Origin: Chryseobacterium sp.
Lineage (GTDB): Bacteria > Bacteroidota > Bacteroidia > Flavobacteriales > Weeksellaceae
Assembly (NCBI GenBank): GCA_031286615.1
Contig: JAITUA010000020.1
Location: forward strand, 1 to 64,000
Direction: 5' to 3'
DNA: 64,000 nucleotides
Shown here: piece by piece, positions 62,521 through 64,000 of the stretch
How positions within the stretch are numbered: position 1 is the first letter of the stretch
Layout: every line of letters begins with the position of its first letter
The notes under the pieces: generated by a model
The model's input: the letters and a program-made list of their open reading frames with translations, nothing else
What the model was told of the DNA's origin: nothing
Databases searched by the model: none
Program-made: the position numbers and the translations under genes

Positions 62521-62904
62521 TTATAATCCGAAATGCCTGTCTTTATCTATGTTTTCGGGATTAATGAGTGCTTTATTGCTGTATGTTGCGGCTTCAAAAT
62601 CATTGATATTTACAGAAAGAAAGGAAATATCAGTGAGTAATTCAGAAAGGCTGGAGCTGATCTGTCTGGAAAGATGTGCTTTTTGTTCCGTAGTACGGCC
62701 TCCCATAATGTATCCGAAGACATGCAGAAAATTTTTCTTACCTGCTCCTAATCTGTAATACTGATAGGATTGAAGCCTCACTTTGATATCGTTGGGAGCA
62801 AACAGACCTGTTGCGTCAGCTGTTTCATAAACGGCATCCATTAATTCTTCAGGCGTTCTTAGCTGAAGAATATCCTGTGAACAATCTATAATAAAATGAG
62901 GCAT
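62521..62904 (-). CDS. 5-carboxymethyl-2-hydroxymuconate delta-isomerase (CHMI) family protein
   Basis: A 127-residue tautomerase-superfamily protein of the CHMI family. The Met is followed by Pro (MPHFIIDCS), which becomes the N-terminal catalytic proline, and HVFGYIMGGRTTEQKAHLSRQI is the matching inner helix. No homoprotocatechuate degradation genes are near, so its natural substrate here is doubtful. It is 32 nt from the DinB-like gene on the same strand and may share its transcript. Confidence 0.88.
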   Translation of the reverse strand: MPHFIIDCSQDILQLRTPEELMDAVYETADATGLFAPNDIKVRLQSYQYYRLGAGKKNFLHVFGYIMGGRTTEQKAHLSRQISSSLSELLTDISFLSVNINDFEAATYSNKALINPENIDKDRHFGL

Positions 62905-62969
62905 AGATTATATTTTGTGGTTTGATTTTGTGTGAGATAAAAGTAATAAAAAATATCAATGGATATTTA

Positions 62970-63000
62970 AAATAAAAACCGCCCTATTTTTAGAACGGTT
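62970..63000 (-). terminator. Terminator of the serine hydrolase gene
   Basis: On the minus strand AACCG..CT pairs with AG..CGGTT (62977-63000) and is followed by TTTTTATTTT. The stem has a 2x2 internal loop. Confidence 0.7.
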
Positions 63001-63037
63001 GAAAAATATGTATTTTTTACTATGTAAATGCCGATTT

Positions 63038-64000
63038 TTACTGGACTGATTTTTTGATGCTGAACAGTGGTTTTACAGTATTGGTCATATCGAGAACAAT
63101 ATCATAAGCACCTTCTTCATTGATGGGAAAATCATAAGCATCAAAGGCAATGCTTTTATTATCATTATTCAGTCCTAGGCTGTATCCCCAGTCATTATTA
63201 AACCTGAATTTTAAGTTACCTTTATTTAGTTTATAATTTTTAAGAAAATAAATATTTGGAGTTTTAGGATTTGTCTGCAGCGGGATATCCTTTCCATCCC
63301 AGCCGTTAGGAGTAGCATTTCCTATGATCCCCCAGGTAAGGTTTTGTGTATTTTTTTTAGCTGTTTTCACCGTTCCATCCCAAAACTGAATGACAATGGT
63401 ATCTATTTTTCCGTTTTGGTCAGGTTTAAAAGTACAGGAAAACTTTTCATCCAGTTGAAATGATGTTTTGCTTAATGGCAGCAAGGCATTTCTAGGATAG
63501 CTGCCTTCTTTGAAAACCAGTTTTCCATCAGCACTGTTTATATAGAAGTTTGAATTTTCAGTGGAATAAACTCCTTCCAGTTTTTTTAAATCCTCTGTAC
63601 TCACTTTTGCAATGGTTGGAATGGTATAAGGCTTATTGTACAGAATTTTTTCTATCAGCGGAGTAATAAAATCTGTGTGTGAAAGCTCTGAATTTGAAAT
63701 GACAATCACACAAATATCATCTTCCGGAACTCTGTAATATCTGCTTCTGTAACCTGGCCCACCGCCATCATGACCTACCCGTTTTTTGTCAAAAACAGTC
63801 GAAATCTGAAACCCCAATCCATAATGATCCTTAAGATAAGGAGTAAAAGCTTTATCTATTGTTTCTTTTTTCAGGATGGTGTAATTCTTTAGCGCTTCAT
63901 TGAACTTAAAAAGATCTTCCACTGTAGAATACATAGCTCCTGCACCAAAAGGATGATCGGTTTTGAAACGTAATGCTTCGTTTGACCTATTATCGGATAA
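63038..64000 (-). CDS. Serine hydrolase (beta-lactamase/penicillin-binding-like), 5-prime part missing
   Basis: The frame is open to the end of the window, so the N-terminal part with the Ser-x-x-Lys nucleophile and the Tyr motif is outside. About 320 residues are present. GAGAMYSTVEDLFKFNEAL is the common helix before the third motif, and GHDGGGPGYRSRYYR carries the HxGxxPG element that replaces KTG in esterase/D-peptidase relatives. From about residue 130 a separate C-terminal beta domain follows, with two beta-sandwich segments. It is probably exported; the substrate is unknown. Confidence 0.85.
   Translation of the reverse strand, partial: LSDNRSNEALRFKTDHPFGAGAMYSTVEDLFKFNEALKNYTILKKETIDKAFTPYLKDHYGLGFQISTVFDKKRVGHDGGGPGYRSRYYRVPEDDICVIVISNSELSHTDFITPLIEKILYNKPYTIPTIAKVSTEDLKKLEGVYSTENSNFYINSADGKLVFKEGSYPRNALLPLSKTSFQLDEKFSCTFKPDQNGKIDTIVIQFWDGTVKTAKKNTQNLTWGIIGNATPNGWDGKDIPLQTNPKTPNIYFLKNYKLNKGNLKFRFNNDWGYSLGLNNDNKSIAFDAYDFPINEEGAYDIVLDMTNTVKPLFSIKKSVQ

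Noticed and set aside
1..64000. CRISPR arrays, insertion sequences, prophage or integrase genes
   Set aside because: None were found: no regularly spaced repeats with unique spacers, no transposase or integrase motifs among the supported genes.

Overview
The window looks like chromosome from a Flavobacteriia member of the Bacteroidota, most likely a Chryseobacterium-type Weeksellaceae genome. The signs are AT-rich DNA, promoters of the Bacteroidota form (TTTG, about 19 nt, TAnnTTTG) with no strong Shine-Dalgarno sites, two proteins with type IX secretion (T9SS) sorting tails, short secreted proteins opening with a QVGINT motif, a GG-leader-like bacteriocin-type peptide, and the order tRNA-Gly/tRNA-Thr ... 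tuf, tRNA-Trp, secE, nusG, rplKAJL, rpoBC, DUF3467. I see no insertion sequence, prophage, rRNA or CRISPR array.

Layout. (1) 0-8.3 kb: tRNA-Gly and tRNA-Thr, then a two-component system and a CzcCBA-like heavy-metal efflux operon lying between the tRNAs and tuf. Four TTTAAG-like direct repeats at an exact 11-bp period sit in front of the efflux operon and look like the response regulator site. (2) 8.3-29.5 kb: the translation/transcription core (tuf, tRNA-Trp, secE, nusG, rplK-A-J-L, rpoB-C, DUF3467), interrupted twice by secreted-protein genes: three divergent paralogues between nusG and rplK, and a YadA-head-like protein plus a T9SS protein with calcium-type repeats between rplL and rpoB. 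Each block has its own terminator and promoter. (3) 29.6-33.5 kb: a Crp/Fnr regulator followed by a five-gene cell-envelope operon (DUF5777 barrel, c-type cytochrome lipoprotein, YceI, ankyrin, DOMON-like T9SS protein). A GTGA-N6-TCAC palindrome in front of the operon fits the regulator's recognition helix.

(4) 33.6-41 kb: a double GNAT, a nucleotide pyrophosphatase/phosphodiesterase, a divergent HxlR/NmrA-oxidoreductase pair with an operator-like sequence, a zinc alcohol dehydrogenase divergent from an AraC regulator, and a type-B carboxylesterase. (5) 41.2-41.4 kb: a 55-residue, six-cysteine peptide gene with a GG-like leader. (6) 41.4-53.8 kb: mostly minus-strand housekeeping and accessory genes (GH13 amylase, DNA polymerase IV, GNAT, thioredoxin-like protein, purine nucleoside phosphorylase, LpxK, TruA, ABC exporter, and an overlapping hydrolase / sigma / membrane protein / methyltransferase operon). 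(7) 54-64 kb: a small orphan gene, MFS transporter, two outer-membrane beta-barrel proteins, an FMN riboswitch with ribB, DUF2200, a beta-propeller protein, a DnaA-box cluster resembling a replication origin, DinB-like protein, CHMI-type isomerase and a truncated serine hydrolase.

The strongest candidates for undescribed biology are the Crp/Fnr-linked envelope redox operon with its predicted operator, the orphan six-cysteine peptide, the DnaA-box cluster at 61.6-62.0 kb together with a perfect DnaA box inside the rpoBC promoter, and the repeated insertion of secreted-protein genes into the ribosomal/RNA polymerase gene row.
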